Shown here: positions 8,802 to 16,421 of the stretch, piece after piece
Layout of the letters: every line of letters begins with the position of its first letter
How positions within the stretch are numbered: the first letter of the stretch is position 1
DNA from: Actinomyces lilanjuaniae
Lineage (GTDB): Bacteria; Actinomycetota; Actinomycetes; Actinomycetales; Actinomycetaceae
Reading direction: 5' to 3'
Length of the DNA stretch: 64,000 bases
Assembly (NCBI RefSeq): GCF_003606385.1
Contig: NZ_CP032514.1
Coordinates: 1,054,001 to 1,118,000, forward strand
Made by a program: the position numbers and the translations under genes
The notes under the pieces: model-generated
Seen by the model: the letters and a program-made list of their open reading frames with translations, nothing else
The model's database searches: none
Told to the model about the DNA's origin: nothing

Positions 8802-8987
8802 ATGAGTGAGTTCGCCCAGCCCTCGCGCTCCCACCACGACGACCCCGCGCCCGACGACACCCCGCCCCCGCCCCGCGGGCCCGCCCGCGGCCAGGACCTT
8901 GACTCTGTGCTTGACGTCATCGACGAGGTCCTGGCGGTGGATGCCCAGGAGTTTGTTCGCGGGTTCGTCCAGAAGGGTGGCCAGTGA
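8802..8987 (+). CDS. pup: Prokaryotic ubiquitin-like protein Pup
   Basis: Pup is a 61-residue, intrinsically disordered protein tag attached by PafA to substrate lysines. The product has the diagnostic layout: a polar, Asp/Pro-rich N-terminus, the Mpa-binding helix (DLDSVLDVIDEVLAVDAQEF), and the C-terminus VRGFVQKGGQ. Because it ends in GGQ rather than GGE, the terminal Gln must be deamidated (normally by Dop) before conjugation. The start ATG is set by a perfect AGGAGG five nucleotides upstream. Its stop overlaps the pafA start codon by 4 nt (GTGA). The 174-nt gap to mpa holds no gene. Confidence 0.95.
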   Translation: MSEFAQPSRSHHDDPAPDDTPPPPRGPARGQDLDSVLDVIDEVLAVDAQEFVRGFVQKGGQ

Positions 8988-10621
8988 GCCGCCCGGAGAG
9001 CCTCCCAGGCACAGGGATGGCCAGCCGCCCCGGGCGCGCCACAGGTCTGGAGACCGAGCTGGCTGTGGTCTGCGCCCCGCTGCGCGGGGCGGTCGGGGCC
9101 AGGGCAGACGCGCCCACCGGGCGCACGGGTCCTGCTGAGTCGGCGGACTCCACTGGCTCCACAGGGCCAGCGGACCTTATGGGGGCGCAGGAGGCCGCCG
9201 CCTTCCTGCTGCGCCACCGCCCTGAGGGCTACCGCTCGGACAACCTCTTCCTGCCCAACGGGGGGCGGCTCTACCTCGACGTCGGCTCCCATCCGGAGTA
9301 CGCCACCGCGGAGTGCGCCACCGTGCGCGACCTGGTGGCCCAGGACCAGGCCGGGCGCGCGCTCCTGGCCGCCATGGCGCGGCGGGCCACCACCACCTTG
9401 TCGCGCCGCGGCACGCCCGCACGCATCCACGTCCTGGCCAACAACACGGACTCCGCCGGGCACACCTACGGCTGCCACGAGAACTACTCCGTGCCCCGCA
9501 GCCTGGACATTGAGGCTGTGATGCCGGTGCTCGCCTCCTTCCTGGCTACCCGGCCCGTCCTGGTGGGTACCGGGGTACCGCTGCCCGGGGGCGCGCCCGG
9601 CCAGGAGGGCCACGAGCTGCCGGGCCGGGACACCCGGGGGGACCAGGTGGACCTGCCGGAGGACGCCTGCTGGGGGCTGTCTCCGCGCGCCCCTCATCTG
9701 CGCGCCCTGGCCTCGGCGGACACCACCGGGCAGCGGGCCCTGGTCAACACCCGTGACCAGCCCCACGCCGACCGTAAGCGCCTGCGCCGCCTGCACGTGA
9801 CCTGCGCGGACACCACCATGGCCGAGCCCACGGCGGGCCTGCGCAGCGTGCTGACCCTCCTGCTCCTGGACGCCCTGGAGGCGGGGGAGGACTTCTCTGA
9901 CCTGGTCCTGGCCGATCCTCTGGCGGTGCTGGGCCGCCTGGGCACCAGTGCCTGGGGCGAGGCCGAGGCGCGCACCTGCCAGGGCCGCGAGCTCAGTGCC
10001 GTCGACGTCCAGGAGGCCTTCGCCGAGCGGCTGGCACGCCGTCTGGAGACCGAGGGCACTCCGCCCGCCCTGGAAGGGGCCGACCACCTGCTGCGTGACC
10101 TCGCCCCCAGGGTGGTTACCGCCCTGCGCACCCGTGACGCCAGCGGCATCGACACCGAGATCGACTGGGCGGTCAAGAGGCGGGTCATGCGGGCACATCG
10201 TGCGCGCCACCCTGATCTGGGCGGCAGGACCCTGGAGGTACTGCGCACCCGGGTGGACCTGGCCTACCACGACCTGGACGCCGACACCGGCCTGACCGCG
10301 CGGCTGCGCCAACAGGGTGGTCTGGCCAGTCTGTGCGACCCGGAGGAGACGGCCCGGGCCCGCACCCAGCCCCCGCCCACACGGGCCGCGCTGCGTGGGG
10401 AGTTTGTCCGGGCCTGCCTGGCCCGGGGGGCGGACTTCTCGGTGACCTGGGAGAGCCTGCGCCTGGACTCCCCGCCCACCACGCCAGTGGACCTGCCCGA
10501 CCCCCTGGCCAGCCAGGACGACGCCGCCCAGGCGCTGACCGAACGGGTGCGCAGCCTGAGCCGCCGCGAGATGCGCCTTATCGACCTGCCTGGCCGCTCA
10601 GGCCTGGGGGTGCCGGGCTGA
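8984..10621 (+). CDS. pafA: Pup--protein ligase PafA
   Basis: PafA, a carboxylate-amine ligase related to glutamine synthetase, phosphorylates the Pup C-terminal Glu with ATP and transfers it to a substrate lysine. Family motifs in the 545-residue product are GLETEL at the N-terminus, FLPNGGRLYLDVGSHPEYAT (containing the catalytic Asp/Glu site), NNTDSAGHTYGCHENY, NTRDQPHAD, RRLHV, and the late DTEIDWAVKRR and DLAYHD blocks. LYLDVGSHPEYAT and GLETE distinguish PafA from its paralogue Dop. The region between GLETE and the first conserved block carries an unusually long Ala/Gly/Ser/Thr-rich insert (about residues 35-65). It starts with GTG inside the pup stop codon, and its 3' end overlaps the convergent cbiX-like gene by 24 bp. 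Confidence 0.93.
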   Translation: MSRPESLPGTGMASRPGRATGLETELAVVCAPLRGAVGARADAPTGRTGPAESADSTGSTGPADLMGAQEAAAFLLRHRPEGYRSDNLFLPNGGRLYLDVGSHPEYATAECATVRDLVAQDQAGRALLAAMARRATTTLSRRGTPARIHVLANNTDSAGHTYGCHENYSVPRSLDIEAVMPVLASFLATRPVLVGTGVPLPGGAPGQEGHELPGRDTRGDQVDLPEDACWGLSPRAPHLRALASADTTGQRALVNTRDQPHADRKRLRRLHVTCADTTMAEPTAGLRSVLTLLLLDALEAGEDFSDLVLADPLAVLGRLGTSAWGEAEARTCQGRELSAVDVQEAFAERLARRLETEGTPPALEGADHLLRDLAPRVVTALRTRDASGIDTEIDWAVKRRVMRAHRARHPDLGGRTLEVLRTRVDLAYHDLDADTGLTARLRQQGGLASLCDPEETARARTQPPPTRAALRGEFVRACLARGADFSVTWESLRLDSPPTTPVDLPDPLASQDDAAQALTERVRSLSRREMRLIDLPGRSGLGVPG

Positions 10622-11401
10622 CAGACCTGCCAGAGCTGGCAGGACGGACGGGTAGAGCGGGAGAGATGGCGTTGTGCCTGGCTGCTGGCGGTCCACGGCC
10701 TGGAGGTAGCGGCGCGCCACCAGTTCCGCCAGGCCCGGGTGCCCTCCCACAGGATCAGCCACGATGTCGGCCCCTGTGGTGCCCAGCGCCTGGTGGAAGC
10801 GCCCCTGGGCCAGCAGGTAGGTGGCGACGCCCACCCGGGCGGCCCCGCGCCGTCGGGCGGAGCGGACCGCCTGGGCCACGCTGGGTCCCGACGCGGACAG
10901 GTAGGCCGTTGTCACCGGCAGGCCCAGGAGCTGAGACAACCTGGCTGAGACGGCCTCAACCTCAGCCAGTGCCGCGCGGTTGCGCGACCCTGCGGCGCCC
11001 AGGACGACGTGGTCCAGCGCCTCGGTCCCGCCCAGGTGCCGTGCCGCCTGGTCCAGCCTCTGGGCGACCACCGTGACCACCTGGCTGTCACTCCCCAGGT
11101 GGGCGGTCACCGTCCCCGAGCCGTGTCGGTGGACGGCAGCGGGGACGTCGTGGAGGACGTGGTAGCCCCGGGCCAGGAAGAACGGAAGAACCACAGGGCC
11201 GGTGAGCCCCTCCAGAGCCGCCTCGGGCCCGGGCTCCTGCAGGTCGACGTAGCCGGAGCGCACCTCGACCCGGGGCAGCGCCGTGCGGACCTGCTGCACG
11301 GTGCGGGCCAGCGGTGGGTAGCGTGCGGGGCGCCTCGACCCGTGGGCCAGCAGGACCAGGGGCGGCTGGCTTCCACGCGCCGCGCGGCTGGTGCTGCTCA
11401 T
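10598..11401 (-). CDS. CbiX/SirB-type sirohydrochlorin chelatase-like protein
   Basis: This 267-residue protein has two CbiX repeats. The first begins LVLLAHGSRRPAR, with the metal-site His in AHGSR, and contains VVLPFFLARGYHVLHDVP with the second conserved His. The second begins DHVVLGAAGSRNRAA. Relatives insert Fe2+ or Co2+ into sirohydrochlorin. As the last gene of the sulfate assimilation operon, next to cobA, its likely role is ferrochelation to make the sirohaem needed by the sulfite reductase at the operon's front. Its start overlaps the stop of the tauE-like gene (ATGA), so translation is probably coupled. It is convergent with pafA. Confidence 0.85.
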   Translation of the reverse strand: MSSTSRAARGSQPPLVLLAHGSRRPARYPPLARTVQQVRTALPRVEVRSGYVDLQEPGPEAALEGLTGPVVLPFFLARGYHVLHDVPAAVHRHGSGTVTAHLGSDSQVVTVVAQRLDQAARHLGGTEALDHVVLGAAGSRNRAALAEVEAVSARLSQLLGLPVTTAYLSASGPSVAQAVRSARRRGAARVGVATYLLAQGRFHQALGTTGADIVADPVGGHPGLAELVARRYLQAVDRQQPGTTPSLPLYPSVLPALAGLSARHPQA

Positions 11402-12318
11402 ACGCCGGCCTCCTGTCGCTGGGGGCGGCGGGACAGGCTCGTGGTCGCCCGGCCTGTCTGCCTGGTGTGGGAGCGGCTGACAGCCACAGACAGCAGGACC
11501 AGCCAGGTGGGTACCAGCAGCGTGTAGGTGATGGCGTAGGCCTGTGCTGAGGCCTCAGCCCAGGCCAGCAGGGTACGCAGGTTCGTGGCCACAATGAGGC
11601 CGCCCACCGCGGCGCCCAGGACGCCCGTGGGCAGCCTGGCCACCAGCCAGGCCGCCACCGGCGCGGCCACCAGCCCGCCTGCCAGCAGTGCCGCCACCAC
11701 GCCAGGACGGATACCGGTGCCGCCCAGCCCGGCGAGGAAGCCGAGGGAGGCCGCTACGGTGACGAGGAACTCCGAGGCGCTGACCGAGCCCACCACCGTG
11801 CGGGGGGCCGTCCTGCCCGAGGACATGAGAGCGGTGGTGACTACCGGTCCCCAGCCGCCGCCCCCGGTGGCGTCCAAGAACCCGCCTACGACTCCTAGCG
11901 GCGCCAGGAAGCGGGTTCGGTGCGGGCACGTGCGTGTCCCGCCCTGCCGCGCAGGACGCAGTGTGAAGCGTGCCAGCACGTAGACCCCCAGGACGGCCAG
12001 GAGGGTGGCCGTGACCGGGGTGGCCGCCCGGACCGGCAGGCGGGACAGGATGCTCGCTCCCAGGAAGGCCCCCAGCGCCCCGGGCAGGCCCAGGCGGGCC
12101 ACCAGACGCATGTCGGTGTTGCCCAGGCCCCAGTGGGAGGCGCCGCCAGCCAGCGTGGTACCGATCTCAGCGAGGTGGACGCTGGCGGAGGCCGTGGCCG
12201 GGCTCAGCCCGGCCAGCAGGAGCAGGGAGGAGGATGTGAGCCCGTACCCCATTCCCAGGGTGCCGTCCACCAGCTGTGCGACCAGGCCGAAGACGGCCAG
12301 GAGGACAAGTGCGCGCAT
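11398..12318 (-). CDS. TauE/SafE-family sulfur-compound membrane transporter
   Basis: The 306-residue integral membrane protein has about eight hydrophobic segments. The first TM contains the family motif VAQLVDGTLGMGYGLTSS, and the second half repeats the fold with GGFLDATGGGGWGPVVT. TauE/SafE proteins move sulfite, sulfoacetate, taurine products or similar anions. Lying inside the assimilation operon, it may import sulfate/thiosulfate or export excess sulfite; the direction cannot be read from sequence. AAGGAG lies 8 nt before the ATG. The gene begins 13 nt after cobA and overlaps the next gene by 4 nt. No classical ABC or SulP sulfate transporter is present in this window. Confidence 0.85.
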   Translation of the reverse strand: MRALVLLAVFGLVAQLVDGTLGMGYGLTSSSLLLLAGLSPATASASVHLAEIGTTLAGGASHWGLGNTDMRLVARLGLPGALGAFLGASILSRLPVRAATPVTATLLAVLGVYVLARFTLRPARQGGTRTCPHRTRFLAPLGVVGGFLDATGGGGWGPVVTTALMSSGRTAPRTVVGSVSASEFLVTVAASLGFLAGLGGTGIRPGVVAALLAGGLVAAPVAAWLVARLPTGVLGAAVGGLIVATNLRTLLAWAEASAQAYAITYTLLVPTWLVLLSVAVSRSHTRQTGRATTSLSRRPQRQEAGV

Positions 12319-12331
12319 GGTGAGAGCTCCT

Positions 12332-13159
12332 TCAGTCAGCCGTGGGCCCAGCTGTGACCCGGTCCGCCCAGGCCGGGCTGACCGTGACGACGTCGCCGAT
12401 GACGATGACGGCCGGGGCGCTCACGCCAACCCTGGCTGCGACGTCGGGCAGGCACCGCAGCACCGTGGTGGTCACCCGCTGGTCAGGGTGGTAGCCGCGC
12501 TCGATGACGGCCACGGGTGTCGCCGGGTCGTGCCCGGTCTCAAGCAGCACCCCCACCGAGGCCTCCAGGTGGGTGACCCCCATGAGCAGGATGAGGGTGT
12601 GGTCCCGCCTGCGGGGCACCTCCCCGAGGTCGGCGTGGGCGGTGACCACGGTGAACCCGCGGGACAGGCCCCGGTGGGTGACCGGGATGCCCGCGGCTGC
12701 GGGCACGGCCACGGCGCTGGTCACCCCGGGTACGACCTCCACCGGCACACCTGAGCTGCGGCAGGCAGCCGCCTCCTCGCCCCCGCGTCCCAGGACGTAG
12801 GGGTCGCCACCCTTGAGCCGGACCACACGCTGGCCCCTCAGGGCGCGCTCCACCAGGACGGCGTCAATGTCGCGCTGGTCCATGGTGTGGCTGCCCCGTC
12901 GCTTGGAGGCGTCAATGATCTCTGCGCCGACCCCTGAGGCGCCGCCTGCCGGTCCCGGGAGGCCCTTGTCGAGCAGGGCACGGGGGGCCAGGGCGTCGGT
13001 GACCACGACGTCAGCCTGGGCGAGCAGCCGCTGGCCGCGGACCGTGATGAGGTCGGCGGCACCGGGCCCTCCGCCGATCAGTGCCACCCAGCCCTGGGAG
13101 CCAGGCCCGGTAGCCCGGTGGTGGGCAGGGAGTCTGGAGGTGTCCCGTACGGCGCTCAC
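12332..13159 (-). CDS. cobA: Uroporphyrinogen-III C-methyltransferase
   Basis: The enzyme transfers two methyl groups from SAM to uroporphyrinogen III, giving precorrin-2, the first committed step to sirohaem. The 275-residue protein shows the SUMT pattern: WVALIGGGPGAADLITVRG (SAM site), DALAPRALL, the VRLKGGDPYVLGRGGEE motif, GVPVEVVPGVTSA, and PVTHRGLSRGFTVVTAH. It has no N-terminal CysG dehydrogenase/ferrochelatase domain, so the oxidation step must be provided elsewhere, while the chelatase is probably the CbiX-like protein two genes downstream. The GTG start overlaps the cysN stop (GTGA), indicating coupled translation within the sulfur operon. Confidence 0.92.
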   Translation of the reverse strand: MSAVRDTSRLPAHHRATGPGSQGWVALIGGGPGAADLITVRGQRLLAQADVVVTDALAPRALLDKGLPGPAGGASGVGAEIIDASKRRGSHTMDQRDIDAVLVERALRGQRVVRLKGGDPYVLGRGGEEAAACRSSGVPVEVVPGVTSAVAVPAAAGIPVTHRGLSRGFTVVTAHADLGEVPRRRDHTLILLMGVTHLEASVGVLLETGHDPATPVAVIERGYHPDQRVTTTVLRCLPDVAARVGVSAPAVIVIGDVVTVSPAWADRVTAGPTAD

Positions 13160-14541
13160 GGCAGGACCATCCCAGCTTCCGGGGGCGCTGGGTCGGGCTG
13201 CGCGCCGTGGGGCAGACGGGCCATGCCCGCCGCCAGGGTCACCCCGTCCTGAGGGTCGATGAGGAGGAAGGCCCCGTCGCGGCGGGAGACGGAGTAGTCC
13301 TCCACCGGGACGGGGGAGGCCAGGCGCAGCCGGACGCGGCCAATGTCGTTGAGTACCAGGGAGGTGGTCGGTGTGGTGGTCAGGTCGTCGAGGTCGAGGC
13401 GTCCCTCGACCTCCTCCACGAGGGCCTGGACGGTCTGAGTACCGTGCCTGAGCAGCACCCGGGTGCGTGGCCGCAGCGGGTCCTCGCTCAGCCAGGCGAG
13501 GTCGGCCTGAAGCCTGCGTACAGGCTGGGGCGGCATGCTGGCGCAGGCCAGGGTGTCCCCGCGGGCGAGGTCGATGTCGTCGGCCAGGCGTATCGTCACC
13601 GACTGCCCGGCTGAGGCCTCGCCCAGTCGGGTGTCGGCCAGGTCGATGCTGGCAACGGTGGAGCGCCTGCCACTGGGCAGCGCTACCACCTCCTCGCCCA
13701 CCCGCACACGGCCGGAGGAGACCTGGCCCGCGTAGCCGCGGTAGTCACGCAGCTCCTCGCTGGGGGCCGCGGTCTGCGGGCGGATGACCATCTGGACCGG
13801 CATGCGGAAGGGCAGTCCTGCCTCCTCGCCCTGAGCGGGCAGGGTCTCCAGCAGGCCCAGGAGGGTGGGGCCTGTGTAGAAGGGGGTGCGCTGGGAGGCC
13901 TCCACCACGTTGTCCCCCAGCAGCGCGGAGGTGGGTAGTGTGCGTACCTGCCTGACTCCCAGCCCGGAGGCGACCTCGTGAACCTGGGTGTCGACCTCCT
14001 GGTAGGCCTGGGCGGAGAACCCCACTAGGTCGATCTTGTTGACCGCGACCACCACGTTGGGCACGCGCAGCAGCGCGGCCACCGCCAGGTGCCTGCGGGT
14101 CTGCTCCACCACGCCGTGGCGGGCGTCCACCAGCAGCACCACGACGTCGGCGGTGGAGGAGCCGGTGACCGTGTTGCGGGTGTACTGCACGTGACCGGGG
14201 CAGTCAGCCAGGATGAAGGAGCGCCGCGTGGTGGCGAAGTAGCGGTAGGCGACGTCAATGGTGATGCCCTGCTCGCGCTCGGCCCGCAAGCCGTCGGTGA
14301 GCAGAGCGAGGTCCGCGCTGGTCAGCCCCCTGTCGAGGCTGACCTGCTCGACGGCGGCCATCTGGTCGCGCAGCACCGACCTGGAGTCCAGGAGCAGGCG
14401 GCCCACGAGCGTGGACTTGCCGTCGTCGACGCTGCCGGCGGTGGCCAGGCGCAGCAGCCCGCCGACGGGTGAGTGCTGGGTCGGCTGGTCGGCTGGCGCC
14501 TGCGGCGGGGCCGACTGGGCTGGTTGGGCCAGGGTGTCCAT
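13156..14541 (-). CDS. cysN: Sulfate adenylyltransferase subunit 1 (GTPase)
   Basis: CysN hydrolyses GTP to drive the CysD reaction, sulfate + ATP to APS + PPi. The 461-residue EF-Tu-like protein has G1 AGSVDDGKST (near residue 36), switch elements around REQGITIDVAYRYF, G3 DCPGHVQYTRN, G4 NKID and G5 TSALLGDN, then two beta-barrel domains. There is no fused CysC (APS kinase) domain, in line with direct reduction of APS by the downstream-acting CysH. Its start codon shares one base with the cysD stop (TGATG), and its 3' end overlaps cobA by 4 nt. Confidence 0.94.
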   Translation of the reverse strand: MDTLAQPAQSAPPQAPADQPTQHSPVGGLLRLATAGSVDDGKSTLVGRLLLDSRSVLRDQMAAVEQVSLDRGLTSADLALLTDGLRAEREQGITIDVAYRYFATTRRSFILADCPGHVQYTRNTVTGSSTADVVVLLVDARHGVVEQTRRHLAVAALLRVPNVVVAVNKIDLVGFSAQAYQEVDTQVHEVASGLGVRQVRTLPTSALLGDNVVEASQRTPFYTGPTLLGLLETLPAQGEEAGLPFRMPVQMVIRPQTAAPSEELRDYRGYAGQVSSGRVRVGEEVVALPSGRRSTVASIDLADTRLGEASAGQSVTIRLADDIDLARGDTLACASMPPQPVRRLQADLAWLSEDPLRPRTRVLLRHGTQTVQALVEEVEGRLDLDDLTTTPTTSLVLNDIGRVRLRLASPVPVEDYSVSRRDGAFLLIDPQDGVTLAAGMARLPHGAQPDPAPPEAGMVLP

Positions 14542-15506
14542 CAGAAGTAGCCCTCCTTCTTGCGGTCCTCCATCGCGGCCTCGCTGAGGCGGTCGTCAGC
14601 ACGGGTGGCGCCCCGCTCGGTCACAGTGGAGGCGGCGACCTCGACGGCGACCTCGTGGTTGGTGGCGGCGCGGGACAGAACCGCGCCGGTGCAGGACATG
14701 TCGCCCACAGTGCGGTAGCGCACGGTGCGGGTGACCACCTCCTCCCCGTCCCGCGGCACGGTCACGGGAGACACAGCCACCCACATGCCGTCGCGGGAGA
14801 CGACCTCGCGCTCGTGGGCGTAGTAGAGGCTGGGCAGCCTGATGTCCTCACGCTCGATGTAGCGCCACACGTCCAGCTCGGTCCAGTTGCTCAGCGGGAA
14901 GACCCGCACGTGCTCACCCGGGCGGTGGCGGGTGTTGAACAGGTTCCACAGCTCGGGGCGCTGGTTACGCGGGTCCCACTGGCCGAACTCGTCACGCAGG
15001 GACACCACGCGCTCCTTGGCCCGCGCCCGGTCCTCGTCGCGTCTGCCGCCACCGAAGACCCCGTCGAACCCTCCGTCGGCGATGGCGTCCAGCAGGGGAA
15101 GGGTCTGGAGGGGGTTGCGGGTGCCGTCAGCCCGCTCGCGCAGGCGGCCGTCGTCGATGTAGTCCTGCACCCTGGCGACCACCAGCCGCAGCCCCAGCTC
15201 ACGGACAACAGCGTCACGATAGTCCAGGACCTCGGGAAAGTTGTGACCGGTGTCCACGTGCAGCACGGGGAAGGGGACGGGCGCTGGCCACAGGGCCTTG
15301 CGGGCCAGGTGGAGCAAGACCACGGAGTCCTTGCCGCCAGAGAACAGCAGCACGGGACGACGGCACTCGGCGACCACCTCCCGGATGACCAGGATCGCCT
15401 CGGCCTCCAGGGCCTCCAGGTGGTCCAGGTGCCCGCGTCCCGTGGGAGGGCCGCTCGGCTGCCTGACCGGGGCTGCTGTCTCACTCGATGTCGTGGTCGT
15501 ACTCAT
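14541..15506 (-). CDS. cysD: Sulfate adenylyltransferase subunit 2
   Basis: CysD is the catalytic ATP-pyrophosphatase subunit that adenylates sulfate. The PP-loop reads LLFSGGKDSVVLLHLA. Downstream are LHVDTGHNFPEVLDYRD, the GGRRDEDRARAKER motif, and FPLSNWTELDVWRYI, all diagnostic for the family, and the protein ends in EGYF as relatives do. I chose the ATG at 15506 because GGAG lies 4 nt upstream. An earlier in-frame ATG at 15566, preceded by AGGA, would add 20 Ser/Thr-rich residues and cannot be excluded. The gene lies about 40-100 nt after cysH and is directly followed by cysN. Confidence 0.93.
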   Translation of the reverse strand: MSTTTTSSETAAPVRQPSGPPTGRGHLDHLEALEAEAILVIREVVAECRRPVLLFSGGKDSVVLLHLARKALWPAPVPFPVLHVDTGHNFPEVLDYRDAVVRELGLRLVVARVQDYIDDGRLRERADGTRNPLQTLPLLDAIADGGFDGVFGGGRRDEDRARAKERVVSLRDEFGQWDPRNQRPELWNLFNTRHRPGEHVRVFPLSNWTELDVWRYIEREDIRLPSLYYAHEREVVSRDGMWVAVSPVTVPRDGEEVVTRTVRYRTVGDMSCTGAVLSRAATNHEVAVEVAASTVTERGATRADDRLSEAAMEDRKKEGYF

Positions 15507-15605
15507 CGTTCTCCGGCTCTCGTGGCTTGTGGATGCTGTGCTGGTCGCTGCGGCTGGTCCTGACATGGTTCCTGAGGTGCTGGTGCCATGCGCTGGGCTG
15601 CCTGC

Positions 15606-16421
15606 TCACAGGTGGATGCCGCACTCGGTCTTGCTGAAGCCGGCCCACCGCCCTGAGCGCGGGTCCTCACCGGGGGCGACCCGCCTGGTGCAGGTGGCGC
15701 ACCCGATGGAGGGGTAGCCGTCGTAGACCAGCGGGTTGACCAGGACCCCGTGCTCGGTTGCGTAGGACATCAGCTCCTCAAGGCTCCAGGGGGCCAGGGG
15801 GTTGATCTTGACCATCTGGTGGGTCTCGTCCCAGCCGACCAGGGGGGTCGCAGTACGGGTGGGCGCCTCCTCACGGCGCACGCCGGTGGCCCAGGCCTCG
15901 TACCCGCCCAGCGCCAGGTTCAGGGGCTCGACCTTGCGCAGCCGGCAGCAGGTGGCCGGGTCGCGCGCCCACAGGTCGGCACCCAGGCGCTCCTCCTGCT
16001 CGGCCACGCTCTCCTGGGGCACGACGTCCACCACGTTGACGTCCATGGTGGCCGCCACCGCGTCGCGGGTGCCGAGGGTCTCGGGGAAGTGGTAGCCGGT
16101 GTCCAGGAAGAGGACGTCGACGCCGGGCGCCTCCTGGGAGATGACGTGGGGGAGGACGGCGTCGGCCATGGAACAGGCCACGGCGAGGGTCCCGGGGAAG
16201 TTCTCCACCGCCCAGCGGGCCACGGCCTGCGCGGGGGCGTCGTGACCGAGCTCGCGGGCGCCGCGCTCGGCCAGCTCGCGCAGCTCGGTGACGGGGCGGC
16301 GTGGGCGGGTGGGCGGGGCCGAGGACTGAGGACCACGGGCGCCAGGTGCTGCTGCCGCCGGTCCGAGCTGTGCCCCCGGCGTCCCCGGTGACGTGGTGGA
16401 TGGTGTCGTTGCTGGTGTCAC
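15606..16421 (-). CDS. cysH: Adenylyl-sulfate reductase (4Fe-4S type CysH)
   Basis: This enzyme reduces APS to sulfite and AMP. The protein (about 271 residues) shows the substrate motif LFLDTGYHFPETLGTRD, the cysteine pair ATCCRLRKVEPL, a second pair IGCATCTRR, and the catalytic C-terminal ECGIH. The CC and CxxC pairs bind a [4Fe-4S] cluster and mark an APS rather than PAPS reductase, consistent with no APS kinase gene in the operon. The first ~45 residues are Ala/Pro/Thr-rich. The start is taken as the GTG at 16421, which overlaps the stop of the upstream reductase gene (GTGA); an ATG at 16454 is the alternative. Confidence 0.92.
   Translation of the reverse strand: MTPATTPSTTSPGTPGAQLGPAAAAPGARGPQSSAPPTRPRRPVTELRELAERGARELGHDAPAQAVARWAVENFPGTLAVACSMADAVLPHVISQEAPGVDVLFLDTGYHFPETLGTRDAVAATMDVNVVDVVPQESVAEQEERLGADLWARDPATCCRLRKVEPLNLALGGYEAWATGVRREEAPTRTATPLVGWDETHQMVKINPLAPWSLEELMSYATEHGVLVNPLVYDGYPSIGCATCTRRVAPGEDPRSGRWAGFSKTECGIHL

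Noticed and set aside
6993..8837. 614-codon open frame antisense to mpa, rich in Gly/Ala/His
   Set aside because: GC-rich genomes keep long open frames opposite real genes. It has no family motif and lies exactly across the well-supported Mpa coding sequence.
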